Source of the DNA: Aphrophora alni
Lineage: Eukaryota > Arthropoda > Insecta > Hemiptera > Aphrophoridae
Direction: 5' to 3'
DNA length: 64,000 nt
NCBI GenBank assembly: GCA_963513935.1
Contig: OY740765.1
Location: 117,185,362 to 117,249,361 of the forward strand
Shown here: piece after piece, positions 47,880 to 59,589 of the stretch
Position numbering within the stretch: the stretch's first letter is position 1
How the letters are laid out: the number at the start of each line of letters is the position of its first letter
Notes under the pieces: generated by a model
What the model saw: only the letters and a program-made list of their open reading frames with translations
Databases searched by the model: none
What the model was told of the DNA's origin: nothing
Translations under genes and position numbers: made by a program

Positions 47880-49650
47880 AAGTGCGAAATATTTATTGTT
47901 TATGATTAATTCATACTTAAAAACTGACGATACGACGTACAACGGCATCTAGCGTCAAATCTATTAAACGTCTGCAAAGCACTATTAAAGGAAATATTTT
48001 GTTACACTTTAGCGAGAGTATTGATTTATTAAATGTTTTTCTCATAACACAAATAATTAAATATTATTTTTTATTGAATTCTATATATAAATAAATTTAC
48101 AATAATAAAAGATTATAGGGACTATGAAAAATGCGTAATATTTATTGTTTAAGATTAATTCAAAATGAAAAACTGATGATAGGTTCTACAACGGCATCTA
48201 GCGTCAAATCTGTTAAACGTTTGTAAAGCACTATTAAAGGAAATATTTTGTTACGCTTTAGTGAGAGTATTGATTTAATAAATGTTTTTCTCATAACACA
48301 AATAAATAAATATTATTTTTTACCTGAATTCTTTATATAAATAAATTAAAAATGAAAAAAAGATTATAAGGACTATGAAAAGTGCGAAATATTTATTGTT
48401 TAAGATTAGTTCAAACTTAAAACTGACGATACGTTCTACAACGGCATCTAGCGTCCAATCTGTTAAACGTTTGCAAAGCACTATTAAAGGAAATATTTTG
48501 TTACGCTTTAGTGAGAGTATTGATTTAATAAATGTTTATCTCATAACACAAATAATTAAATATTATTTTTTAAATTGAATTCATTATATAAATAAATTAG
48601 AAATGAAAAGAAGATTATAAGGACTATGAAAAGTGCGAAATATTTATTGTTTATGATTAATTCAAACTTAAAAACTGACGATACGACGTACAACGGCATC
48701 TATCGTCAAATCTATTAAACGTCTGCAAAGCACTATTAAAGGAAATATTTTGTTACACTTTAGCGAGAGTATTGATTTATTAAATGTTTTTCTCATAACA
48801 CAAATAATTAAATATTATTTTTTATTGAATTCTATATATAAGTAAATGTACAATAATAAAAGATTATAGGGACTATGAAAAGTGCGTAATATTTATTGTT
48901 TAAGATTAATTCAAAATGAAAAACTGATGATAGGTTCTACAACGGCATCTAGCGTCAAATCTGTTAAACGTTTGTAAAGCACTATTAAAGGAAATATTTT
49001 GTTACGCTTTAGTGAGAGTATTGATTTAATAAATGTTTTTCTCATAACACAAATAAATAAATATTATTTTTTACCTGAATTCTTTATATAAATAAATTAA
49101 AAATGAAAAAAAGATTATAAGGACTATGAAAAGTGCGAAATATTTATTGTTTAAGATTAGTTCAAACTTAAAACTGACGATACGTTCTACAACGGCATCT
49201 AGCGTCCAATCTGTTAAACGTTTGCAAAGCACTATTAAAGGAAATATTTTGTTACGCTATAGTGAGAGTATTGATTTAATAAATGTTTATCTCATAACAC
49301 AAATAATTAAATATTATTTTTTAAATTGAATTCATTATATAAATAAATTAGAAATGAAAAGAAGATTATAAGGACTATGAAAAGTGCGAAATATTTATTG
49401 TTTATGATTAATTCAAACTTAAAAACTGACGATACGACGTACAACGGCATCTAGCGTCAAATCTATTAAACGTCTGCAAAGCACTATTAAAGGAAATATT
49501 TTGTTACACTTTAGCGAGAGAATTGATTTATTAAATGTTTTTCTCATAACACAAATAATTAAATATTATTTTTTATTGAATTCTATATATAAATAAATTT
49601 ACAATAATAAAAGATTATAGGGACTATGAAAAGTGCGTAATATTTATTGT
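47880..49650 (+). repeat. Satellite sub-block: trimer higher-order unit
   Basis: The TACGACGTACAACGG monomer type recurs at about 47932, 48683 and 49436, and the GATTAGTTCAAAC type at 48375 and 49126. The period is about 751 bp, or three monomers. Confidence 0.8.
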
Positions 49651-50128
49651 TTAAGATTAATTCAAAATGAAAAACTGACGATAGGTTCTACAACGGCATC
49701 TAGCGTCAAATTTGTTAAACGTCAGCAAAGCACTATTAAAGGAAATATTTTGTTACACTTTAGTGAGAGTATTGATTTAATAAATGTTTATCTCATAACA
49801 CAAATAATTAAATATTTTTTTTAAAATTGATTTCATTATATAAATAAATTTAAAATGAAAAAAAGATTATAAGGACTATAAAAAGTGCGAAATATTTATT
49901 GTTTATGATTAATTCAAACTTAAAAACTGACGATACGTTCTACAACGGCATCTAGCGTCAAATCTGTTAGACATTTGCAAAGCACTATTAAAGGAAATAT
50001 TTTGTTACACTTTAGCGAGAGTATTGATTTTTTAAATGTTTTTCTCATAACACAAATAATTAAATATTATTTTTTAATTGAATTCTTTATATAAATAAAT
50101 TTACAATAATAAAAGATTATAGGGACTA

Positions 50129-51130
50129 TGAAAAGTGCGAAATATTTATTGTTTATGATTAATTCAAACTTAAAAACTGACGATACGTTCTACAACGGCA
50201 TCTAGCGTCAAATCTGTTAAACGTCAGCAAAGCACTATTAAAGGAAATATTTTGTTACACTTTAGTGAGAGTATTGATTTAATAAATGTTTATCTCATAA
50301 CACAAATAATTAAATATTTTTTAAAAATTGATTTCATTATATAAATAAATTTAAAATGAAAAAAATATTATAAGGACTATAAAAAGTGCGAAATATTTAC
50401 TGTTTATGATTAATTCAAACTTAAAAACTGACGATACGTTCTACAACGGCATCTAGCGTCAAATCTGTTAAACGTTTGCAAAGCACTATTAAAGGAAATA
50501 TTTTGTTACACTTTAGTGAGAGTATTGATTTAATAAATGTTTTTCTCATAACACAAATAATTAAATATTATTTTTTACCTGAATTCTTTATATAAATAAA
50601 TAAAAATGATAAAAAGATTATAAGGACTATGAAAAGTGCGAAATATTTATTGTTTATGATTAGTTCAAACTTAAAACTGACGATACGTTCTACAACGGCA
50701 TCTAGCGTCAAATCTGTTAAACGTCAGCAAAGCACTATTAAAGGAAATATTTTGTTACACTTTAGTGAGAGTATTGATTTAATAAATGTTTATCTCATAA
50801 CACAAATAATTAAATATTTTTTAAAAATTGATTTCATTATATAAATAAATTTAAAATGAAAAAAATATTATAAGGACTATAAAAAGTGCGAAATATTTAC
50901 TGTTTATGATTAATTCAAACTTAAAAACTGACGATACGTTCTACAACGGCATCTAGCGTCAAATCTGTTAAACGTTTGCAAAGCACTATTAAAGGAAATA
51001 TTTTGTTACACTTTAGTGAGAGTATTGATTTAATAAATGTTTTTCTCATAACACAAATAATTAAATATTATTTTTTACCTGAATTCTTTATATAAATAAA
51101 TAAAAATGATAAAAAGATTATAAGGACTAT
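50129..51130 (+). repeat. Satellite sub-block: dimer higher-order unit, two copies
   Basis: A monomer with AAATATTTACTGTTTATG (50391 and 50891) and its neighbour repeat exactly 500 bp apart, almost without differences. Confidence 0.85.
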
Positions 51131-52017
51131 GAAAAGTGCGAAATATTTATTGTTTATGATTAGTTCAAACTTAAAACTGACGATACGTTCTACAACGGCA
51201 TCTAGCGTCAAATCTGTTAAACGTTTGCAAAGTACTATTAAAGGAAATATTTTGTTACGCTTTAGTGAGAGTATTGATTTAATAAATGTTTATCTCATAA
51301 CACAAATAATAAATATTATTTTTTAAATTGAATTCATTATATAAATAAATTAGAAATGAAAAGAAGATTATAAGAACTATGAAAAGTGCGAAATATTTAT
51401 TGTTTATGATTAATTCAAACTTAAAACTGACGATACGTTCTACAACGGCATCTAGCGTCAAATCTGTTAAACGTTTGAAAAGCACTATTAAAGGAAATAA
51501 TTTGTTACGCTTTAGTGAGAGTATTGATTAATTATATATTTTTCTCATAACTCAAATATTTAAATATTATTTTTTAATTGAATTCTTTATATAAATAAAT
51601 TTACAATAATAAAAGATTATAGGGACTATGAAACGTGCGAAATATTTATTGTTTAAGATTAATTCAAAATGAAAAACTGACGATAGGTTCTACAACGGCA
51701 TCTAGCGTCAAATTTGTTAAACGTCAGCAAAGCACTATTAAAGGAAATATTTTGTTACACTTTAGTGAGAGTATTGATTTAATAAATGTTTTTCTCATAA
51801 CACAAATAATTAAATATTATTTTTAATTGAATTCTTTATATAAATAAATATACAATAATAAAAGTTTATAAGGACTATGAAACGTGCGAAATATTTATTG
51901 TTTATGATTAATTCAAACTAAAAAACTGACGATTCGTTCTACAACGGCATCTAGCGTCAAATCTGTTAAACGTTTGCAAAGCACTATTAAAGGAAATATT
52001 TTGTTACACTTTATTTA

Positions 52018-52019
<2 letters not shown>

Positions 52020-52052
<33 letters not shown>
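52020..52052. repeat. (TG)n microsatellite at the satellite edge
   Basis: A run of about 16 TG units begins seven bases after the last satellite base. Confidence 0.95.
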
Positions 52053-52055
<3 letters not shown>

Positions 52056-53115
52056 ATTCAAATTAAGTTGACAACTTGGTAATGTTATAGTTAGTTACAA
52101 GTGCAAAGTAGTAAATATGAACTTGGCCCAATAAGGGGAGTGGGATACTTTTTAATTAGGTCTGAAGATATCGTTCATTTTAAAGAACACTATATATGTA
52201 TAAAACTTGTAATATCCCAGTTATATACTAAGCATGGAATATATAAAACTGCTCAACATACCTACACCCAGATTGTATTATTTTAAATTTATTTATTCGG
52301 TAAAGCATTTAATATAATGAAGCGTTTATTGTAAAACGCTACACAGTATCTGATTAGATATTGATAAACATAAACAACAATATTGAGTGTCGATAGATGG
52401 GGTCCAAGTGGTTTAGAATTAATAATGAAGATCAACACAGGTAGTCATTTTTCTATTTCATAACATAGACTTAGATAAATTAGATTGTGGTAACTTCCTA
52501 GAATGGAAGGAACACATGCGTTTATGTGTATCGTAAACTTTCTAGAGTTGTGTTATTATCGAGTTGACTTAAAACTATAAATGAACAATTTAGTATAAAT
52601 TGAAAACTAGTTGATTTTCAACTTTAAAATTTAAATAATATATTTTTGATTATTAACTTTTCATTCACAATACAATTATTTGTGACCATGTTCACGTGTT
52701 TATCATTGACCTTATGAAGATATATTAAGTCCATAACGACGGTTAAGTCTGCAGAGTCTAAAGAAGATATCGTTGACGTAATATTGTAATGAAAGTAAAC
52801 AAACCTGTTTTACAATTTATGAATATTTGGTAAAATCGTGAACTTTATCCGTCGTCATTGAAAGCTAAATTTTAATCAAATTCGATTAGTGGAGGAACAT
52901 GTTTATGACAAAAGCGAAGCAAGTTTAGGCGCTTATTTAAAAAATGTACAAAGATTTTTACAAAGAAGGTAACATTCACTTCTTGCTTTACAACTATTAA
53001 AATGTAATTTTTTTTATTAGTTTTCATTCGATTTTACTTAGTTTTTATTGATGGGTGGGTGGAAAGAATGCGTAATGTTTTTCACAGTCTATTTCCTCTT
53101 CTATTGGAACTTATA
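52053..53115. other. Unannotated single-copy-like stretch
   Basis: No gene is recognised. A small inverted repeat, AGCGTTTATTGTAAAACGCT, lies at about 52323-52342. The 61-codon open frame at 52101-52286 has no known features. Confidence 0.4.
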
Positions 53116-53205
53116 TTGATATAAGTGAGAGTGTCGAGTTATTAACGTTTTTTCTCAAAACTCAAAAATCATTTCACTGACTAAATTCATTATATAAATA
53201 AATTT
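53116..53205 (+). repeat. Diverged solo piece of the 250-bp satellite
   Basis: AAGTGAGAGTGTCGAGTTAT, TTTTTTCTCAAAACTCAAA and TTCATTATATAAATAAATTT follow the monomer order (TTTAGTGAGAG ... CTCATAACACAAATAA ... TTATATAAATAAATTTA) with clear divergence. It is about 90 bp long, in the same orientation as the array. It starts at the monomer position where the array stops. Confidence 0.7.
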
Positions 53206-54779
53206 AGATAAGCAGTAAAGCTTTAATTTTATGCACCAATAAAAGCTATATATGTTCGTTCTGCAATTTAAACGAAAATTAAAAGGTTTTTTATTTCGTA
53301 TCCGTGTGCTCTATATTAGCTAAAATTAGAAAAAAATAACGAATGGAACTTTAAGGTAAACGGAATTGGAATTGTACTTCGAATGGAGGGATTGACGAAA
53401 TATATCAGAGCGGCGTGTAAAATAGTCAACATGTTTAATTTTTAGGAGAGGGAAGAAGGTAATGAAATTATTTAAGAATTAATACATTTTTTAACTTGGA
53501 TTTTAATTGTTTTCTTTAAATTTATTTTTATAATTTAAATTCCTAATATAAAATTTAAAAACATTAAAAAGTCAAATTTGTAAATTCTTAAAGCATTAAA
53601 AATTCATTTTGAATAATTTAATCTTTAGCTTGAAGTTGGAAGTGTGTAGTTTTAGAAAATAATACAATAAAATAATAATGGTAAAAATTAAATGAATAAA
53701 AGTTGAGAATTATTTTCATTTTTTAAAAGTATTTATGGTGTTCATAAATTGGCTTTAATGTTTAATTAATTTTTTTTTTTCAACTTTTTTTCAGAAATTT
53801 TGTTGTTTTAATCCATTGCAGTATCATTTAAAAACTTTTAACACGAACATTAATAATTCACTTTAGTTGTAATTAGGTTTTCCCAGCTGACTGACGCTAC
53901 ATCATTGATGAAGGTGTATACAAAATATACAGAATTGTTCATTAAGTAAAAATAAGATAAAAGTTCTAATAAACAAAGGTTTTCAAATCGCCCCGTTTCT
54001 CATTTACCCTTATTTTACAGAAAAACTTTACATCTATGTAAGTAAATAGGATAATGAGTTTAAATTTAGTTTAAAAATTTGTTATGGTAACTTTTACGAG
54101 GATACATAAAACCAGAACGTTTTCCAGTATATTTTCTTATCTTATTTTTACATAAGGAACAATTCTACAAAGCGGTGCTAGAGAGTTTCGGAGACTTGTA
54201 TATATTTCTGTTAGCTTTTGTTGAATCGCACTCATTCATTCACATACATTAGGGAATTAATAATTAATTACAGTTATAACCAATTCCTGAATAATATCCA
54301 CTGCCCCTCATAAAGTATTGCGTAATCTTACAACGTCATTAAGTTAAAAGAATTTTGCATTTTAAAACTTTTCTGACAAACCAATGGCAAATAAAAACTA
54401 ATTTATTCGATTAATTAATTTAAACAGAAGAGTGAATCTTTTTTACCTTTGTGTAAAAAAAAATTTATATTTTGACCCTACAATTTTTATTTCTATATAA
54501 AATCTTCTTTTTAATTGGGGTTTTAACGAAACAGAGCAATTGTTTAATCACAAATATGGGTGAAATAATAGGTAATTTGGGATAGCTAAAATTAATAACA
54601 TTTTCTCCTCAAAGAGTAGAATGTATTTTACTAAGCCCTGAGTGTTTTTAGTCCATTTTTGGGCATGTTTTTGGATAGGACATGCAATTTTAAGACGTAA
54701 TCTTGAGTACTTTTGATAAACTATACTGTTCAGAATCTATGGCCTATGAAAGTTTTTAAATTTATTATGTACACTGGTT
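53206..54779. other. Very AT-rich stretch without recognised features
   Basis: Stops are present in all frames. There is no domain, RNA gene or clear repeat. Confidence 0.5.
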
Positions 54780-54975
54780 TTTGTGAGTACTTTAAATTAT
54801 TATTTTACCGGAAATAATGAGATGATTATTTAATTCCACAAAACAGCTTTAATTGCGACATATGTTTCGCCGTTAGGCATTTTCAAGCAACTAAATTGAA
54901 AACAAAACAAGTCTAAACAAATAATTATCTCATTATTTCCATTATCATGGAATTCCATCATGTACCGACTGTTGT
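54780..54975 (-). mobile_element. Penelope-like terminal motif, fragment 1
   Basis: On the minus strand the string GCTTGAAAATGCCTAACGGC then GAAACATATGTCGCA (54855-54892) resembles the conserved end of Penelope-like elements, in which a short hairpin is followed by GAAA. AAATAATGAGATGATTATTT and AATAATTATCTCATTATTT flank it in inverse orientation. No reverse transcriptase is attached. Confidence 0.5.
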
Positions 54976-55059
54976 AACATTAAATTATATTATTTTACCT
55001 TCAATTTGTAAAGCAGGCTTGCTATTTGAATCTGTAGAAGTGTATTTTATTTAACTTCC

Positions 55060-55490
55060 AGTTATAGTAAGAGATGGGGTAAAAATGAAAAAAAGTATCT
55101 TAAAATTCCAAGACCTGAAGCTTAACGAAAGTATGGTTGCCGTGGATATTTATAAGGGCTAAAAAGTGGCCACTACGAATGATGGACCGTTCAGTTGATT
55201 TAGCTCTAACAGTTGGCTAGAGTATAAGAAAGATGCCAAAACAATACAAACACCCAAAGAAAGACCCCTTAGACTTAATTCATTTTAGATAGCATGTTGT
55301 AGAGGCTCTCATAAGCAACTAAGCCGACCAAGCAAGAGGGAATAAAAGAGGTAGACAAAGTTCCACACCCACAGACTCCAAACGTGCAAGAGCAAATGCT
55401 GTTGAAACCAGATCTATTGTAGATGTAACACGAGACAACCGTAAATTATATGAATATTTTACAAGAGATAAAATATTTATATTTTTTAAT
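55060..55490 (+). pseudogene. piggyBac-family transposase C-terminal remnant
   Basis: In shifting plus frames this reads LKIPRPEALTKYG, then a gap where MGGVD would be. WPLRMMDRSVDLALTVGW follows, then EYKKDAKTIQTPKERPLDLI HF and VEALIS with a basic GNKRGR stretch. This corresponds to the PGBD block with a Trp-Leu motif, a helix ending in SW/GW..Y, and LDL..FR..VAEALI. It is too decayed to place ends. It is on the opposite strand from the piggyBac sequences at the left of the window. Confidence 0.6.
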
Positions 55491-56004
55491 GATTAATAAA
55501 AATTGTTTTACAATTTTTTCAAAAACTTGAAAAATAACCAAGTTGTCGCCAAAAAAACTTTAAAATTGTCTTTATTGAAGACTCTTAAATTACAAAAAAT
55601 TAATGTCTAATTTTTGATTAAATTTATGATAAAAACTATTGCTTTTTACCACGATTTATTGACACTGTATAATAATAAATAACTAATAGTCCTATCATAA
55701 TGTTTTGTGTGTTCTTGATAATTGCAAATTTTTTCGATGTAGGTTTTTTGACGATAACTTGGTTATTTTTCATGTTATAGAAAAAAAATTTAAACACCAT
55801 TTTATTTATTATTAAATAATATAAATAATTTGTCTTTTGAAAAATATTCGTAAAATTTACGGTTTTTGATATATTTAACTTTAAAAATTATAAACGGTCA
55901 CCATTTTGAATATTAATTTATATAGTAAAGTCTTATATCTTGGTATACGTCTCGGCTGCAAGTTTTCATCAATAGGTGTCTTCGCCGTATCATGAACATT
56001 CAAT
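55491..56004. other. AT-rich stretch, nothing recognised
   Basis: I see no coding or structural feature here. Confidence 0.4.
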
Positions 56005-56319
56005 TGGCCTGAGATCATTACACACGAGGATTTATGGAGAGAAACAGGTCAAATTCGGATCAAACTGCAGATTCGATAGAGGAAGTGGAGGTGGTTAGGA
56101 CATACACTGAGGAAGCCAAACGGAACCATTGAGAAAGAGGCCCTAGATTGGAACCCGCAAGGTGTCAGAAGAAGAGGTCGACCCCGAGAAACCTGGAAGA
56201 GGACCATTATTAAAGAAGCAAAAGAGGTTAACAAGACTTGGGGAGAAGTGAAGGCACTTGCTGGAGACAGGGACAGATGGAGAGCTCTTCTGGAGGCCCT
56301 ATGCTCCAATAGGAGATAA
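56005..56319 (+). pseudogene. RTE-like non-LTR retrotransposon, C-terminal end of ORF2
   Basis: A 105-codon stretch reads PEIITHEDLWRETGQIRIKL, one stop, RKWRWLGHTLRKPNGTIEKE, ALDWNPQGVRRRGRPRETWK, TWGEVKALAGDRDRWRALLE and ALCSNRR, then TAA. The W.GH.LR, WNPQG.R.RGRP..TW and LA.DR.RWR.LV.ALC blocks are the hallmark C-terminus of RTE-type elements. It has a single nonsense codon and is otherwise open. The reverse transcriptase itself is absent, so this is a fragment. The open frame on the opposite strand (56049-56309) is its shadow. Confidence 0.85.
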
Positions 56320-57319
56320 AAGGAAATAAGTCAAGTAAGTCATACTGATTACAAAAAATAGCAAAAACAATGTGTATACAAAATTTAAACTCATAACATT
56401 ACTAATTTCAAAAGTTATCAATAATTTTTTTAAAAACCAAAATGGCCGACAGACGGAAAATGAAGCGTTTCCGGACCTATGTTTGTATAAACTTTTTTTA
56501 CAACTTTCCTTTATTTACAAAATCAGTGAAGTGAGTATAAGGGCTTAAATTAATCTCATCTGCAATTAAAAAAAAGACACTTCACCTTGATAAATAAATT
56601 CTTGTACATGTGTTCAAGAAAGTAGGTAAAAAAATTACAATTTAAAAAAGTTTACGACCACTTTTAATTAAATTAAAATGCTTTCAATTATTTAATAAAT
56701 GGCTAACTGTGGCCGTAAAAATGATTTTTTTTTGCAAATTTGACCAGCAATTTCAAGTATAAAGGTATATATTTTGTAATATTTTCGTGAATATCTGATG
56801 ATTATTACCCCATGTGTTGCATTATTTGTGAAAAAAAAATCTTAAATTCAGAAATTCGATTTTTTTTGAGGCTATGAAGTACTCTTAATGTTACTATACT
56901 CTACCATTTCCATAGTTCCTTTATTTTCGAGTATTTTCATTTTTTTTCCATTTTTCTACTACCCGTAGTAACGGAGATATTTTAAAAATAGTGTAGCAAT
57001 GCACTCAAAATACATCAAAAGTGCACTTTCCAGTCCGATTTTGCTAATTTTTTGTATAAAAAGAAAAAACAAAACAAAAGTCAATTTCCCAGTTACATCA
57101 GTTTTATATTATAATTCCCTCTACTAAATTTATTTTATTTAGCAACGAGTTGTCCAAAATCTGTAAGAAAAATTAATAAAAAATATTTAACACTTAATTT
57201 TTGTAATTTATTATATTCAAACAATACTTCTTAAAATAATGAATTCATTTTCAGTATCCAGGTCACTATTAGTTAAAATAAAGTTTCATACCTTGTTTCC
57301 GTCAAGAACCTATTTTTTT
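56320..57319. other. AT-rich spacer
   Basis: No gene is recognised. Homopolymer runs are frequent. Confidence 0.4.
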
Positions 57320-57370
57320 GTATTAGTGACGCGTTTCGGGACTTTTATCCCATCTTCAGACACAACATAA
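57320..57370 (-). mobile_element. Penelope-like terminal motif, fragment 2
   Basis: On the minus strand the sequence is GTCTGAAGATGGGATAAAAG then TCCCGAAACGCGTCAC (57326-57366). The CTGAAGA, short GGGA/TCCC stem and GAAACGCGTC are the signature found in the terminal repeats of Penelope-like elements, where hammerhead ribozymes have been described. One extra base between CTGAAGA and the stem, and no clear closing stem, leave ribozyme activity doubtful. It lies downstream of the reverse transcriptase at 57740-58492, as expected. Confidence 0.65.
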
Positions 57371-57496
57371 ATAAAATACTCAACCGAGGTCGTCAAACAC
57401 TAAAATTATTTACACAAAGCACACATATCACATTAAAAGTACGTTTAGGTGTACAACCTCAAGAGTTTCCGTCCGTTAACTCTTTATCTTTAGTCT

Positions 57497-57740
57497 CTTT
57501 ATCAGTAACAATATACTTTATTTATAGAATGTAAAATCGTATTAAGTCATTATCAACACAATTTCTTGATGTGGTGTGTTTTTTGAAATGGTTAGGAAGT
57601 CTCGTTATCAGTAACAATAGGCTATGATTTATTTACAAAATGCGAAACTGTATCAACTCATTATCAATACAATTTCTTGATGTGGTGTGTTTTCAGAAAT
57701 GATTAAGGGGTTTCTTTATCAGTAACAATATACTTTATAA
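57497..57740. repeat. Tandem repeat, about 108-bp unit, 2+ copies
   Basis: TTATCAGTAACAATATACTT (57500), TTATCAGTAACAATAGGCTA (57606) and TTATCAGTAACAATATACTT (57717) mark successive units 106 and 111 bp apart. The last unit runs straight into the truncated reverse transcriptase. CAATTTCTTGATGTGGTGTG is shared by the first two. Confidence 0.85.
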
Positions 57741-58492
57741 AAGTCAGTATTGTTAGCTTCTATTTCATTTGTGAATTTTAAGTTTGGGTGTATATTATTT
57801 AGGTATGATTCTAACATGTGGATCTGTCTCTTTGTTCTATGGTATAATACTAATATGTCATCTACATACCTATGATAGTATTGGATTTTATCTAGATGTT
57901 TGTGTTCTTTATTCATTATTCTATTGTTCTTGATAGTATTCAGAAATATTTCGGCCATGATACATGACAATGGGCTCCCCATAACTAAGCCGTCATTTTG
58001 GCTGTAATATTCATTATTATATTGAAAGTAATTTTGTGATAAGCAAATGCTCAGTAGATTGGTTAATTCTGAAATTTGATTTTCTCCTAAACTTTTGTTA
58101 TCTTTTAATAGTTTTATCAATATGGGGATGGATTCTTTTACAGGGATGTTTGTGTAAAGATTCGTTATGTCAAACGATACTAGGTTTGATCCGGTTTTAA
58201 TATGCGTGTCTTTCATTTTATTAATTAAATCGTATCTGCTCTTTATACCGTGATTCTTGTCAAAATGTATGTTTTTGTGAATTATTCTATCCAGAGTTTT
58301 TGCTATTCGGTAAGTCGGTGCACTTTTGAAGTTTACAAGTGGTCTAATTGGATTGTCGGGTTTATGGATTTTTGGTAATGATATTAGAAAAGGTGCCCTA
58401 CGTTTTATCATTTTGTTATATTTTTTGTTACAATCTTGTTTAGCACTGTGGTGAAATTCACAATAATAATTTGAATTTGCCCCTAACCACAA
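57733..58492 (-). pseudogene. Penelope-like element reverse transcriptase, truncated
   Basis: About 250 codons are open. Motifs in order are PFLISLPKIHKP, IRPLVNFKSAPTYRIAK (fingers) and LVSFDITNLYTNIPVKESI (motif A, Asp in SFD). NDGLVMGSPLSCIMAEIFL (motif B) follows, then YHRYVDDILVLYHR (motif C, YVDD) and LKFTNEIEANNTDF. The LPKIHK, TNIPV and GLVMGSPLS forms are those of Penelope-like retroelements. The RT palm is nearly intact. The C-terminal part and GIY-YIG endonuclease are missing, because the frame enters the 108-bp tandem repeat at about 57740 and stops at 57719. The N-terminus is lost at about 58492. The expected position of the FLD motif is the breakpoint. Confidence 0.88.
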
Positions 58493-58558
58493 TCACTGGA
58501 ACTTAATAAAACACAATTATCTGATTGATTGTTCTTAATTAATTATATCCACTTAATG

Positions 58559-58610
58559 CCCTGATGTACATTTCGATAACATGGAGAACATTTATCATCA
58601 TCGGAGGGTC
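58559..58610 (-). mobile_element. Penelope-like terminal motif, fragment 3
   Basis: On the minus strand the sequence is CCCTCCGATGATGATAAATG, TTCTCCATGTTATC, GAAATGTACATCAGGG. CCCT pairs with AGGG, GATG with CATC, and GATAAATG with CATGTTATC, giving a compact folded motif with an unpaired GAAA. It is similar in design to the motif at 57326-57366 and flanks the other side of the reverse transcriptase remnant. Confidence 0.5.
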
Positions 58611-59589
58611 TTGCTTATAAACTAAATCTAACCTTACATATCTATTACTAAAATAAAATTAAACCTAAAACTATGATAACCTGAGTGTAGGCTAAAATCC
58701 CTCCCACTCCACATATCAGTTGACCAGTAAGGGCTTGGGCTGGCCCTTTGTCAAGTTATTGTTATATGTCTTTGACCTATAGAGTGGGGTGAAAGATAAC
58801 TGTACCTCTAACAATGTGGCTCAATACTTTGGTAGTAGTTGTCCATGTTTATCTTTAAAACATTGAAAAATAAAAAAAAGTTGAATTTTGTTCTTATTAC
58901 ATAACAGAGACTGTTTATTTAATCATAAACACCTTTTTGTTCAAATAAAAGTAATTTGTTAAATTTTGTAAACTGGCATAATTAAGTTTTTTGGCTGCCA
59001 TTTTTTAACAGTAAGAGATAGATAAAAAAATAAAATACAAAAAATGTTTGTTTTTAAAAGACCTTTTACTTGATATAACATTTGCTATAAGTTGCTATTT
59101 AAGAATTTTGAGTTTTAGGCTTTTTTAAATTCTTCAATTTTGAGCATTTTTAAAATATTCAAAATCCAGTGAAAAATGCCCGTACCACACGTTTTCTTAA
59201 AGAATAGCTCAATAATAAGCTTGGACAAAAATCTGGTGCTGTTCCGTATTGTAGTTAGGATAACACGGTATTTTATTTTAAAGTCCAATTTCAATACGTT
59301 TTGGTACACCCTGTACATACGGTTAAAGATAATTAACTTTTGATTGCGCCAAAATATTCAAGGTAATTAGACCTTTAAAATGATGTATCACACAACCCAT
59401 GTTTACATTTCAAAATTCCTCAAAAAGCACCCCTACCCCCCAAAAAGGGCCCTTTTGGGGCATTTTTCAAAATTGAAATTAATTTCATTGGATTCAGTGG
59501 AGCCAAATTAGGGGGAAATGAGAATGAAAAAGTGTTAAAGTAAGTTTGTAAGACAGCTATAAGTACTGCACGGGTGGTCTGACTCACCC
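58611..59589. other. Spacer with a possible element end
   Basis: Minus-strand TGTACAGGGTGTACCAAAAC at about 59300-59320 resembles the end of a short insect DNA element, but no partner was found. A GC-rich knot with runs of C, A and G lies at 59430-59462. The 67-codon open frame at 59115-59318 is not recognised. Confidence 0.35.

Larger units (their letters stand above)
26432..52013 (+). repeat. 250-bp satellite array, about 102 head-to-tail monomers (25.6 kb)
   Basis: The same unit recurs without interruption and in one orientation. Distances between equivalent points give a monomer of 250.4 bp (for example 8,014 bp for 32 units). Each unit holds a conserved, GC-richer core, CTACAACGGCATCTAGCGTC. 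The palindromic TTAAACGTTTGC with CACTATTAAAGG follows, then TTTAGTGAGAGTATTGAT, CTCATAACACAAATAATTAA, a TTATATAAATAAATT tract, and ATAAGGACTATGAAAAGTGC. Most differences are point changes and single-base indels. Short open frames (60-74 codons, both strands) recur with the monomer but are closed by frequent variants such as GTGCGTAATATTT, so I do not call genes. The left edge is in a retrotransposon; the right edge breaks inside CACTTTA. Confidence 0.97.

Noticed and set aside
26683..51826. Dozens of 60-122-codon open frames on both strands across the satellite, with near-identical products
   Set aside because: They recur with the 250-bp monomer, occur on both strands of the same bases, and are closed in many monomers by single-base changes (for example GTGCGTAATATTT). 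There is no sign of selection on codons.
26432..52013. CRISPR-like regular repetition
   Set aside because: The whole 250-bp unit repeats with no unique spacers, and the DNA is eukaryotic.
56049..56309. 86-codon open frame on the minus strand
   Set aside because: It is the antisense shadow of the RTE-like C-terminus, which has clear family motifs on the plus strand.
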